Positions 1 through 6,663 of a stretch of DNA of 64,000 bases are shown here, piece by piece (the stretch's first letter is position 1; each line of letters begins with the position of its first letter). Under the pieces are notes generated by a model. That model worked only from the letters and a program-made list of their open reading frames with translations. It was not told where the DNA came from and searched no databases. Source of the DNA: Aneurinibacillus terranovensis DSM 18919. Its GTDB lineage: Bacteria > Bacillota > Bacilli > Aneurinibacillales > Aneurinibacillaceae. The position numbers were made by a program, and so were the translations under genes. The stretch covers positions 1 through 64,000 of the forward strand of contig NZ_AUMJ01000027.1 in assembly GCF_000430625.1 (NCBI RefSeq), written 5' to 3'.

Positions 1-289
1 GAGGCCAGATTTTTTTTTTGAGCCAATTGACTTCCAGCGTCAGTTGGCCGACCAGCTTCTCCAATTGTTCCTGCTTCTCCTCATAGCTCCTTTTCATCTT
101 TTCAGCTGCCTTGCTTTCCCGTCCGAACACCATGGAGGCTCGCTCCAAAAATTCTCCTTTCCACCGGCTCAACATCACCGGACTGATTTCATACTTCCCG
201 GCAATTTCATTCACCGTCTGCTCTTCCCTCAGCACTTCCAGTACGACCTTCGTCTTAAATTCTGCCGTATATCGATTTCGTTTCTCCAT
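1..289 (-). CDS. IS3-family transposase OrfA (partial)
   Basis: Start ATG at 289 on the minus strand. The frame reads MEKRNRYTAEFK at its N-terminus and continues as a helix-turn-helix (segments EQTVNEIAGKYEIS and SPVMLSRWKGEF) followed by a charged coiled-coil/leucine-zipper segment rich in Lys and Glu. This is the usual build of the about 100-residue OrfA of IS3-type elements, which binds the terminal repeats and is fused by ribosomal frameshifting to the DDE OrfB. The frame reaches a run of ten A on the minus strand (10-19), a plausible frameshift site. The catalytic OrfB is outside the window. Confidence 0.85.
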   Translation of the reverse strand, partial: MEKRNRYTAEFKTKVVLEVLREEQTVNEIAGKYEISPVMLSRWKGEFLERASMVFGRESKAAEKMKRSYEEKQEQLEKLVGQLTLEVNWLKKKIWP

Positions 290-341
290 GTCCTCAGTAT
301 AACTTATTTATCGCCTCCTTGTGTCTCACCTTATGGGTTCA
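1..341 (-). mobile_element. IS3-family insertion sequence, one end
   Basis: Partial insertion sequence running off the left edge. The minus strand begins at about 341 with TGAACCCATAAGGTGAGACA, which resembles an IS3-type terminal repeat (TG start, GT-AGACA core), followed by a ribosome site and the first transposase frame. To the right of 341 the sequence becomes acyl-CoA ligase coding sequence, so the element sits inside, or bounds a deletion of, that gene. The exact end is inferred from the motif and the start of ligase homology; the other end and target duplication are outside the window. Confidence 0.7.
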
Positions 342-1044
342 TTGTAGTGCGCCCATTCCCCGTCATTTGGTTATGGAAGCAAATAAAAGCGGGTTTAAAG
401 TACTTGCTGTATATGGTTCAAGCGAAAGTTCCCCTCATGCAGTTAGTAGATTGGATGATTCAGATGAATTAATTGCCTCGAGTGATGGTAAACCATTGTC
501 AGGTATTGAGGTGAAAGTTGTAGATGAGCAACGCAACCAACTAGCACGGGGTGAAATTGGTGAAGAAGCTTCACGTGGGCCCAATGTTTTCTTAGGGTAC
601 TTTAAACAACCTGAATTGACTCAAAGATATCTAGATGAAGATGGCTGGTATTATAGTGGAGATCTTGCAATAGTAAGAAATGATGATTATCTACGTGTTG
701 TAGGCCGAAAAAAGGACATTATTATTCGAGGCGGTCAGAATATAAGTCCAGCTGAGGTTGAGAGTTTGTTATACAAGCACCCGAAGGTTGAGAGGGTTGC
801 TATTATCGGAATTCCGGATGATAGAATGGGAGAAAGAGCTTGTGCTCTTGTAGTTTCCAAGGAAGATCATACGTTTACATTTGAAGAAATGATTAGGTTC
901 TTGTCAGAACAAAAAATTGCTAAGTACAAATATCCGGAAAAATTATACTTAGTGAAAGAATTGCCTGTAACTCCTTCCGGGAAGATTCAAAAGCATAAAT
1001 TAGTAGAAATGATCAGGGACAGTAACTTTGAAATGAATTGTTGA
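342..1044 (+). pseudogene. acyl-CoA ligase, 5' end lost to IS element
   Basis: C-terminal part (about 230 residues) of an AMP-forming acyl-CoA synthetase of the ANL superfamily, normally 500-550 residues. Family motifs are in order: YGSSESS (core A5), GWYYSGDLA (A7), a GRKKDIIIRGGQNISPAEVE-type hinge (A8), and the catalytic lysine in PSGKIQK (A10). The N-terminal AMP-binding P-loop is absent because IS sequence replaces everything before about 342. An in-frame TTG at 319 lies within the IS end and is not a believable start. Being first in the cluster it probably once activated a carboxylic acid of this pathway; the loss may be covered by the NDP-forming ligase at 16828. The missing half could lie beyond the IS. 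Confidence 0.85.
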
Positions 1045-1085
1045 TGAAGTGAACAAAGAAAAAAACACCTGTTTTATATTTGAAC
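1039..1085 (+). promoter_or_regulatory. paired upstream dyads (candidate sigma-54 activator sites)
   Basis: Two 16-bp elements, TGTTGATGAAGTGAAC (1039-1054) and TGTTTTATATTTGAAC (1070-1085), 31 bp apart. Both fit TGTT-N4-A-N2-TGAAC, an imperfect inverted repeat of TGTTYA. Matching pairs occur before the sigma-54 elements at 12099 and 15558. The proximal copy is centred about 50 bp upstream of the -24 element. I infer binding sites for an enhancer-binding protein. Confidence 0.5.
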
Positions 1086-1126
1086 AATACCGAAGTAAAA
1101 GAACGGAATTTTCTATTCTTTTATAT

Positions 1127-1142
1127 TGGTATTATTTTTGCA
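1127..1142 (+). promoter_or_regulatory. sigma-54 (-24/-12) promoter
   Basis: TGGTATTATTTTTGCA: GG at -24 and GC at -12 with exactly 10 bases between, matching TGGYRYRNNNNTTGCW at nearly every position. Initiation would be near 1153, ahead of the GGGAGG ribosome site at 1163 and the ATG at 1184. Confidence 0.65.
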
Positions 1143-1183
1143 ATTAATAATAAATAAATGTTGGGAGGATTAAGAGATTAATA

Positions 1184-2224
1184 ATGAAAACCGTTAGAAT
1201 TGCAGTGTTTGGTTTGAATCATGGATTTAAGTTTGCTAGCGACGCCTTAAAATTGCCAGGGGTTGAGCTTATAGCCGTTGCAGGTGATAACGAATTATCG
1301 AAAAAAAGAGCCAAGGAGCTGAACGTACCTTTATACAAAAATTATAAGGATCTTGTCAATGAATGTAGTTTGGATGGTGCGATTATAACCTTACCCAACC
1401 GTTTGCATAAAGAGGCAGTCGAGGTATGCGCCAAAAAGGGAGTACATGTTTTAGTAGAAAAGCCTATTGCTTCTACAATTGAAGAAGGAGAGGATATAAT
1501 CCGGCAGTGTGCTCAAAGCAATGTCAAACTGATGGTAGGGCATCACCGGCGTTTTTCTAGTAAAGTGGCAAAATTGAAAGAGATTATTTCCTCAGGCTTG
1601 TTAGGAGAAATTGTAGGCGTAAATATGTTATATGTCCTTGCCAAGGACCGATCTTATTTTGCAGAGAGTTGGAGGCTTGTGCAAGGCGGGGGACCATTGC
1701 TCATAAATGGCATACATGATATTGATACCCTGAGATTCGTAACAGGTCTAAATATTGAAAGTGTTTATGCTGCTGCGCGCAACAGTATCCGAAAGAATCA
1801 AGTAGAAGATTCTGCTTCGATTCTGCTAGAAACAAGAGGAGGAGCCACAGTCAATTTTTTCATTTCCGATGGAGTCCCTTCGCCATGGTCTTATGATTGT
1901 AATCTAAGAGAAAATCCAAAATTCTATCATTATGATGAAAATTGCTTCTATTTCTTTGGCACAAAGGGAAGCTTGTCCTTTCCAAGCTTAAAAATGTATT
2001 CCTATGAGGAAGAAAATTATGGGTGGGAACACAAATTAATAGAGGAAAAATTCAGTGTGGAAGATAACGATCCAATGACCGCAGAGTTGGTACATTTTGT
2101 CGAAGTATTGAGGGGAGAATCTGAGCCTGTAGTGACTGGTGAGGATGGTCTTGAAACATTAAAAGTAATAAATGCTATCAAGGAATCAGCAGCTAGAGAA
2201 CAAAAAATTTATTTATATAAATAA
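1184..2224 (+). CDS. Gfo/Idh/MocA-family dehydrogenase
   Basis: 346-residue NAD(P)-dependent oxidoreductase of the family that includes inositol 2-dehydrogenase IolG and glucose-fructose oxidoreductase. An N-terminal Rossmann fold (VRIAVFGLNHG), the signature lysine motif VEKPIA near residue 95, GHHRRF, and a GGGPLLINGIHDID segment carrying the usual catalytic His/Asp pair are all present. The family oxidises secondary hydroxyls of sugars and cyclitols. It is the first intact gene after the sigma-54 element at 1127 and 23 bp before the acyl-CoA dehydrogenase, so co-transcribed. In context it likely oxidises a ring hydroxyl of a cyclic polyol; the substrate is inferred. The ribosome site GGGAGG is rather far (15 bp) from the ATG. 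Confidence 0.85.
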   Translation: MKTVRIAVFGLNHGFKFASDALKLPGVELIAVAGDNELSKKRAKELNVPLYKNYKDLVNECSLDGAIITLPNRLHKEAVEVCAKKGVHVLVEKPIASTIEEGEDIIRQCAQSNVKLMVGHHRRFSSKVAKLKEIISSGLLGEIVGVNMLYVLAKDRSYFAESWRLVQGGGPLLINGIHDIDTLRFVTGLNIESVYAAARNSIRKNQVEDSASILLETRGGATVNFFISDGVPSPWSYDCNLRENPKFYHYDENCFYFFGTKGSLSFPSLKMYSYEEENYGWEHKLIEEKFSVEDNDPMTAELVHFVEVLRGESEPVVTGEDGLETLKVINAIKESAAREQKIYLYK

Positions 2225-2247
2225 GATATTGAGAGGAAGGAACTAAA

Positions 2248-3393
2248 ATGGTAATCGATCAAACAATCGAACAAGAAATGTTGCAAGTGGTGAAAAGAAT
2301 TACAAAACAACAGATTATGCCAAGGGCTGTTGAAGTAGATCGTACAGATGAGTTTCCGCATGATTTGGTCAAAATTTTAGGGGAGAATGGACTTCTAACG
2401 ATGTCTTTGCCCGAAAAATATGGTGGGATTGAAGCAAGTGCCTCGTTGCTTGGGATGGTCATCGAAGAATTATGCAAAGGCTTGGCGATGATGGGCACGA
2501 CGATGTTGTCGACCCATGCCGTGATTCGTATGGTGTCTTTGATGGCACGACCAGACCAATTAGAAAAATTCTATGCGAATCTAAGCAGTGGTCATAAGCT
2601 TTGCGCTTTTTGTTTAACGGAACCGCATGCAGGATCCGATGCACGGGCTATAAGTACCTCTGCGAAGAAGGCTCCGCAAGGGGGATACATTTTAAACGGG
2701 ACGAAGATTTTTGTTACCTTGGCCCACGTTGCAGAATATTACCTCGTGTTTGCGAAAACAAATCCGGATGAAATTTCAGCCTTTTTAATTCATAAGAATA
2801 GTCCGGGGCTTCGCTTTGGAAAGCTGGAGGAAAAAATGGGGTTGCACGGAAGTTCCACAGGGGATGTCATCCTGGAAGATTGCTGGGTTGATGATGATGC
2901 GTTAATTGGTGAAGAGGGTCAGGGATGGAAAATGCTCTCTGAAATCGGAACGAGCATGCTGCGTTCATGGGGGGCTGCGTGTATGGCGCTTGGCGTAGGG
3001 CAAGCGGCTTTGGATTATGCTATCGAATACGCAAAAGAACGTAAGCAGTTTAACAAAAGAATCGGTGATTTTCAGGCCATTCGTTTTATGTTGGCCGATT
3101 GTGCTATGCAATTGGAAGCGGCTCGTTGCCTGGTCCGTGAAACGAATCGGCGTGTGGACCTGGAAGCGCCAAACATCTCTAAGGAGACCCTGGCTATGGT
3201 TTCCATGTCAAAATGTTTAGCTACGGACGTGGCCATGAAAGTAACAACAGATGCCGTACAAATCTTTGGAGGATACGGCTATATAAAAGAATATCCGGTA
3301 GAACGATTAATGAGGGATGCGAAAATATTCCAAATTGTAGATGGCACGAATCAGGTGCAGCGCATGATTATAGGGAGCATTCTGTTGAAGTAA
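2248..3393 (+). CDS. acyl-CoA dehydrogenase
   Basis: 381-residue FAD enzyme of the acyl-CoA dehydrogenase family, introducing a 2,3 double bond into an acyl-CoA and passing electrons to ETF. Visible are the FAD-binding segment CAFCLTEPHAGSDA and C-terminal signature FGGYGYIKEYPVERLMRD. At the catalytic-base position the usual Y-E-G-T is V-D-G-T (Asp365), and the alternative glutamate used by isovaleryl-CoA dehydrogenase is not seen in the SEIGTSMLRSW helix. This may mean slower or altered substrate use, or a base placed elsewhere. Ribosome site GAGAGGAAGG at about 2231. It lies between the Gfo/Idh gene and the importer binding protein; a second paralogue is at 15662. Confidence 0.9.
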   Translation: MVIDQTIEQEMLQVVKRITKQQIMPRAVEVDRTDEFPHDLVKILGENGLLTMSLPEKYGGIEASASLLGMVIEELCKGLAMMGTTMLSTHAVIRMVSLMARPDQLEKFYANLSSGHKLCAFCLTEPHAGSDARAISTSAKKAPQGGYILNGTKIFVTLAHVAEYYLVFAKTNPDEISAFLIHKNSPGLRFGKLEEKMGLHGSSTGDVILEDCWVDDDALIGEEGQGWKMLSEIGTSMLRSWGAACMALGVGQAALDYAIEYAKERKQFNKRIGDFQAIRFMLADCAMQLEAARCLVRETNRRVDLEAPNISKETLAMVSMSKCLATDVAMKVTTDAVQIFGGYGYIKEYPVERLMRDAKIFQIVDGTNQVQRMIIGSILLK

Positions 3394-3420
3394 TGTCGAG
3401 AAGAATGTAATATTTTACCA

Positions 3421-3492
3421 AATGAATGGCGGAATCCTTGGACAAATCATCCACATCAAGACATTACCTTACATGCCGGTACCTCTCAATAT
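3421..3492 (+). pseudogene. relic of a ThDP enzyme
   Basis: In the 175-bp gap after the acyl-CoA dehydrogenase one frame reads NHPHQDITLHAGTSQY at 3445-3492. This closely matches KHPHQEINLHADASQY in the intact ThDP enzyme at 6664 (around residue 110). There is no start and homology ends at once, so this is a leftover fragment of a second such gene. The codons differ from the intact copy, suggesting an older paralogue rather than a recent duplication. Confidence 0.6.
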
Positions 3493-3534
3493 AAAATTAA
3501 TATAAAGAACATTTTAAAAATTAAAATTTTAATA

Positions 3535-3548
3535 GTTTGTTAACTAAC
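3535..3548 (+). promoter_or_regulatory. near-palindromic operator candidate
   Basis: GTTTGTTAACTAAC, one mismatch from the palindrome GTTAGTTAACTAAC, 21 bp before the substrate-binding-protein start. A related site, GTTAGTTAACTATA, lies upstream of the shikimate kinase at 24041. A TetR-type repressor would fit, but the regulator is unknown. Confidence 0.35.
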
Positions 3549-3568
3549 ACAATAAAGGGGGAAATTGA

Positions 3569-4753
3569 ATGTTCATCAATCAATTTGGAAAGTGGTCCAA
3601 AAAGGGAAGGACAATAGTTGGTATTCTTTTAAGCACAGTGTTAGCAACATCAATGACAGCTTGTGGAACATCAAGCACAAACACAGCTTCCTCAGGTTCT
3701 TCCACAGCGGGGGACGTCATTAAAGTTGGCGAAATCGGACCTTTTAGCGGGACGTTGGCATCGTTGGGTATTTGGGATAATCAAGGAGTGCAAGTAGCCG
3801 TGGATGAAGTCAATGCAAAGGGTGGAATTCATGGGAAAAAGATTGAGATTGTGAAAATAGATGATCAAGGTAATCCGACGGTTGCCGTTAACGCTGCCAA
3901 TAAATTAGTCAACGAAAAAGTGGTAGCTGCCATCGCTACACCAACAAGTACTAGTACCCTGGCAATTCTTAATATTTTCAATCAGGCGGAAATTCCACAC
4001 TTTACAGCGGGACAGGATCCAAACTTGACCAAGAAGGGAAGTAAATATATCTTCCGCGATACATCAAGCAGTGAAACCTTTAATAAAACATTAGTTGATT
4101 ACATAGTTAAGAAGAAAGGTTTTACTAAAATAGCAATAATTACAAATACTGGCGCGTATGGAAAAGGGGAACGTGAAACTTTTATTAAATTCTTAAAAGA
4201 GCATAATCTCACACCTGTTTCTGATCAAGTTGTAGCTCCAGAAGCAAAAGATTTTAGTGCGCAGCTGACTAGTATTAAAGTGACAAACCCTGAGGCCATC
4301 TTTATTGGCACAGAGGAAATTGAGATGGGATTAATTGCAAAGCAAGCAAGGGCATTGGGGATTACCGCCCAACTGGTAGGAGGAAATAGCATGCCTACCC
4401 AGCTCTTTATTGATACAGCAGGCAAAGATGTAGCTGAAGGAGCGATTTTCGCCTCGACGTATATATCCAATGAACTCAACGAGGAAACGAAAGCCTTTGC
4501 AGCTGCCTATAAGCAAAAATTCGGTGAAGAACCTGATTCCCATGGTGCGAAGGCCTATGACGGAATGAGGATGTTAATTGAAGCCATGAATAAAGCTTAT
4601 CCAAATATTGATGGGCCACATATTCGTGATGCTCTTCTTCAAATAAATTTCCATGGTCTTACCGGAGACTTCAAGTTTGCTGAAAACGGAGAAGGACTTG
4701 ATAAAGTACAAGTGGGTATTATTAAAAACGGTAAGGCAGGGCTGTTAGAGTAA
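3569..4753 (+). CDS. Liv-type ABC importer, substrate-binding lipoprotein
   Basis: 394-residue periplasmic-binding-protein-like lipoprotein of the LivJ/LivK (leucine-binding) class. An N-terminal signal with lipobox-like TSMTAC ends at Cys33, followed by a Ser/Thr-rich linker and the family opening IKVGEIGPFSGTLA, then GKKIEIVKIDDQGNP. It would sit on the outer face of the membrane and deliver substrate to the permeases at 8455 and 9333. Liv-type systems carry amino acids but also aromatic and alicyclic acids and other small acids. Lying inside a catabolic cluster rather than with amino-acid genes, this one probably imports the pathway substrate. Ribosome site AAAGGGGG, ATG at 3569. Confidence 0.9.
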   Translation: MFINQFGKWSKKGRTIVGILLSTVLATSMTACGTSSTNTASSGSSTAGDVIKVGEIGPFSGTLASLGIWDNQGVQVAVDEVNAKGGIHGKKIEIVKIDDQGNPTVAVNAANKLVNEKVVAAIATPTSTSTLAILNIFNQAEIPHFTAGQDPNLTKKGSKYIFRDTSSSETFNKTLVDYIVKKKGFTKIAIITNTGAYGKGERETFIKFLKEHNLTPVSDQVVAPEAKDFSAQLTSIKVTNPEAIFIGTEEIEMGLIAKQARALGITAQLVGGNSMPTQLFIDTAGKDVAEGAIFASTYISNELNEETKAFAAAYKQKFGEEPDSHGAKAYDGMRMLIEAMNKAYPNIDGPHIRDALLQINFHGLTGDFKFAENGEGLDKVQVGIIKNGKAGLLE

Positions 4754-4785
4754 ATAGAGACGAATAGAATGCGGGAGGAAAAAAG

Positions 4786-5607
4786 ATGGAGAGGCTTGCA
4801 TCATTCGAACGTTTGTGCTTAAACCAGGCAACGACAAAAAAATGGAGTCTTCAGGAGGCTGTGGAAGGTTGTGCCCGGGCAGAGATTCCTTGGATCGGTT
4901 TGTGGCGTGATAAGATTGCTGAAATTGGGCTTAAGGAAAGCCGTCAGTTCATTCGAGATGCGGGATTGCGGGTATCCAGCATTATTAGCGGGGGCTGGTT
5001 TTCTGCCAGCTCTGCCGCTGAGCGGCACAAGAGGCTGGATGACAGCCGCCGCGCGATAGAGGAAGTTGCGGAGCTTGGGGCTGGCGTTCTCGTCATTGTT
5101 GGTGGTGGAGTACCTGATCGGGATATAGATTCTGCGAGAAAATGGGTAGCGGAAGGGATTGAACAACTTGTTCCCTATGCGCAATCCTATGGGGTAAAGT
5201 TAGGGATCGAACCGCTTCATCCTATGTATGCGGCGGAAAGGTCGGTTGTCGTGACGTTGGCTCAAGCCAATGAGTTGGCAAAACGTTACCGGCCGGATGT
5301 TGTCGGTGTGATTGTAGATGTATTTCATGTATGGTGGGATCCTGACTTATATAATCAAATTACTTTAGCAGGGGAGCACATTCTAGGTTTTCATGTATCC
5401 GATTGGATTGTGCCCACTCCGGATCTTTTGCTGGGGCGGGGAATGATTGGGGACGGAGTGATTGAACTGCGTCGGATTCGAAAAGCATTGGATGCAGTGG
5501 GATATCAGGGTCCGATTGAGGTTGAGATCTTTAACCAATCCATATGGGATCAGCCCGGGGATGAAGTGCTTGCAGTCATAATGGAACGCTATCTGGAGCA
5601 TATCTAG
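4786..5607 (+). CDS. IolE-like TIM-barrel isomerase/dehydratase
   Basis: 273-residue protein of the xylose-isomerase-like TIM-barrel superfamily (sugar phosphate isomerase/epimerase, inosose dehydratase IolE, 3-dehydroshikimate dehydratases of the AsbF/QuiC type). Metal ligands can be picked out at the strand ends: Glu in LGIEPLHP, Asp/His in VDVFHVWWDP, His in GFHVSDW and Glu in IEVEIF. Such enzymes use a divalent metal for isomerisation, epimerisation or water elimination next to a carbonyl. It sits 32 bp after the binding-protein gene and 36 bp before the quinate/shikimate-type dehydrogenase, so a dehydratase or isomerase acting on a keto-cyclitol is the likeliest role. Exact chemistry is inferred. 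Confidence 0.8.
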   Translation: MERLASFERLCLNQATTKKWSLQEAVEGCARAEIPWIGLWRDKIAEIGLKESRQFIRDAGLRVSSIISGGWFSASSAAERHKRLDDSRRAIEEVAELGAGVLVIVGGGVPDRDIDSARKWVAEGIEQLVPYAQSYGVKLGIEPLHPMYAAERSVVVTLAQANELAKRYRPDVVGVIVDVFHVWWDPDLYNQITLAGEHILGFHVSDWIVPTPDLLLGRGMIGDGVIELRRIRKALDAVGYQGPIEVEIFNQSIWDQPGDEVLAVIMERYLEHI

Positions 5608-5643
5608 TTCTTACATTTCAATTTAGAGAGGAAGTAGAAACAA

Positions 5644-6522
5644 GTGTCGGATGTTGAATGTATTGATGGCAGAACGAAATTAATTGGACTGATTGCTACA
5701 CCAATCGGTCACTCTGTATCACCAGCTATGCATAATATAGCTTTTCGAAAATTGAACCTTAATTATGCTTATATGGCATTTGAAGTTGGTCATGAGCAGC
5801 TAGAAGATGTTGTAACTGGCATGCGTGCCCTAAATTTACGCGGTTTTAACGTATCCATGCCTAATAAAACGAAAATTATACCTCTTTTAGATGAATTATC
5901 CCCAGTAGCCCAGCTTGTGGGAGCAGTAAACACAGTAGTAAATGAAAACGGTAAATTAATTGGTCATATTACAGACGGTACTGGTTATATGTGTGGACTA
6001 ATCGAAGCAGGGGTAGATTTTGTTGGCAAGAAAATGACCTTGATGGGTGCTGGTGGAGCGGCGACTGCGATTGCCATTCAAGCAGCAATGGATGGAGTTG
6101 CTGAAATATCCATTTTCAATAGTGATGATCAGTTCTTTCCTCAAGCCGTAAAAAATGCCGCGATTATCAACGAACAAATAAAAAATATAAATTGCAAGGC
6201 GAACATTTATCGAATGGAAGATTCAGAGAGATTACAAGAAGAAATCGCCAGCAGTGACATCTTAACGAATGGAACCTGTATTGGGATGAAACCATTAGAG
6301 AATGAAAGCCTCATACCAGATGCATCTTGGTTACGTCCTGAGTTAATTGTATCGGATCTTATTTACACTCCACGCAAAACGAAATTGTTAGAACAAGCGG
6401 AATCTGTTGGCTGTAGGACGGTTAATGGGTTAGGAATGGTGCTTTGGCAAGGGGCTAAAGCATTTGAATTATGGACAGGAAAAGAAATGCCTGTTGAATA
6501 TATCAAGGAGCAAATATTTTAG
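5644..6522 (+). CDS. YdiB-like quinate/shikimate dehydrogenase
   Basis: 292 residues, GTG start behind AGAGGAAG. It resembles YdiB, the catabolic-type branch of the AroE family, more than biosynthetic AroE: MAFEVG, SMPNK and a SADILTNGT-like segment ending GMKPLENESL are diagnostic. GHSVSP (Ser24, Ser26), Lys75 and Asp111 keep the substrate-binding and catalytic positions. Two points stand out. The NTD motif is ITD (Ile109), and the cofactor loop after GAGGAATA is FNSDD (159-162) where YdiB has arginines, which favours NAD over NADP and so an oxidative role. Expected reaction: oxidation of a ring hydroxyl of quinate, shikimate or a relative. Confidence 0.88.
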   Translation: MSDVECIDGRTKLIGLIATPIGHSVSPAMHNIAFRKLNLNYAYMAFEVGHEQLEDVVTGMRALNLRGFNVSMPNKTKIIPLLDELSPVAQLVGAVNTVVNENGKLIGHITDGTGYMCGLIEAGVDFVGKKMTLMGAGGAATAIAIQAAMDGVAEISIFNSDDQFFPQAVKNAAIINEQIKNINCKANIYRMEDSERLQEEIASSDILTNGTCIGMKPLENESLIPDASWLRPELIVSDLIYTPRKTKLLEQAESVGCRTVNGLGMVLWQGAKAFELWTGKEMPVEYIKEQIF

Positions 6523-6569
6523 CTTATAAACTAGCACACGCACTAGAAGTGGGTGGTGTAGTGATTAAT
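6519..6569 (+). pseudogene. relic of aldehyde dehydrogenase C-terminus
   Basis: Overlapping and following the previous stop codon, one frame reads LAYKLAHALEVGGVVIN, matching LAYKVAHELEVGGVVIN near the end of the intact aldehyde dehydrogenase (14335-14385). Homology stops at once on both sides. It is a scar of a second aldehyde dehydrogenase gene that once lay between the dehydrogenase and the ThDP enzyme genes. Confidence 0.65.
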
Positions 6570-6577
6570 TTGCTGAA

Positions 6578-6611
6578 ATCCAAATTTGGTAACGACAAGC
6601 CAAACTTGGAT
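6578..6611 (+). other. hairpin before ThDP gene
   Basis: Arms ATCCAAATTTGG (6578-6589) and CCAAACTTGGAT (6600-6611) pair with one mismatch around a 10-base loop. No T-run follows, so this is not a standard terminator; it may be an RNA-processing or stability element within the operon. Confidence 0.35.
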
Positions 6612-6663
6612 CAGATATAAGTGGATAAGTAATTTTGAATTTTAAAGGAGGGTCAATACTTAA

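Noticed and set aside
44-472. 142-codon plus-strand frame at the left edge
   Set aside because: It runs antisense to the IS3 OrfA and crosses the IS junction; composition is that of a shadow frame.
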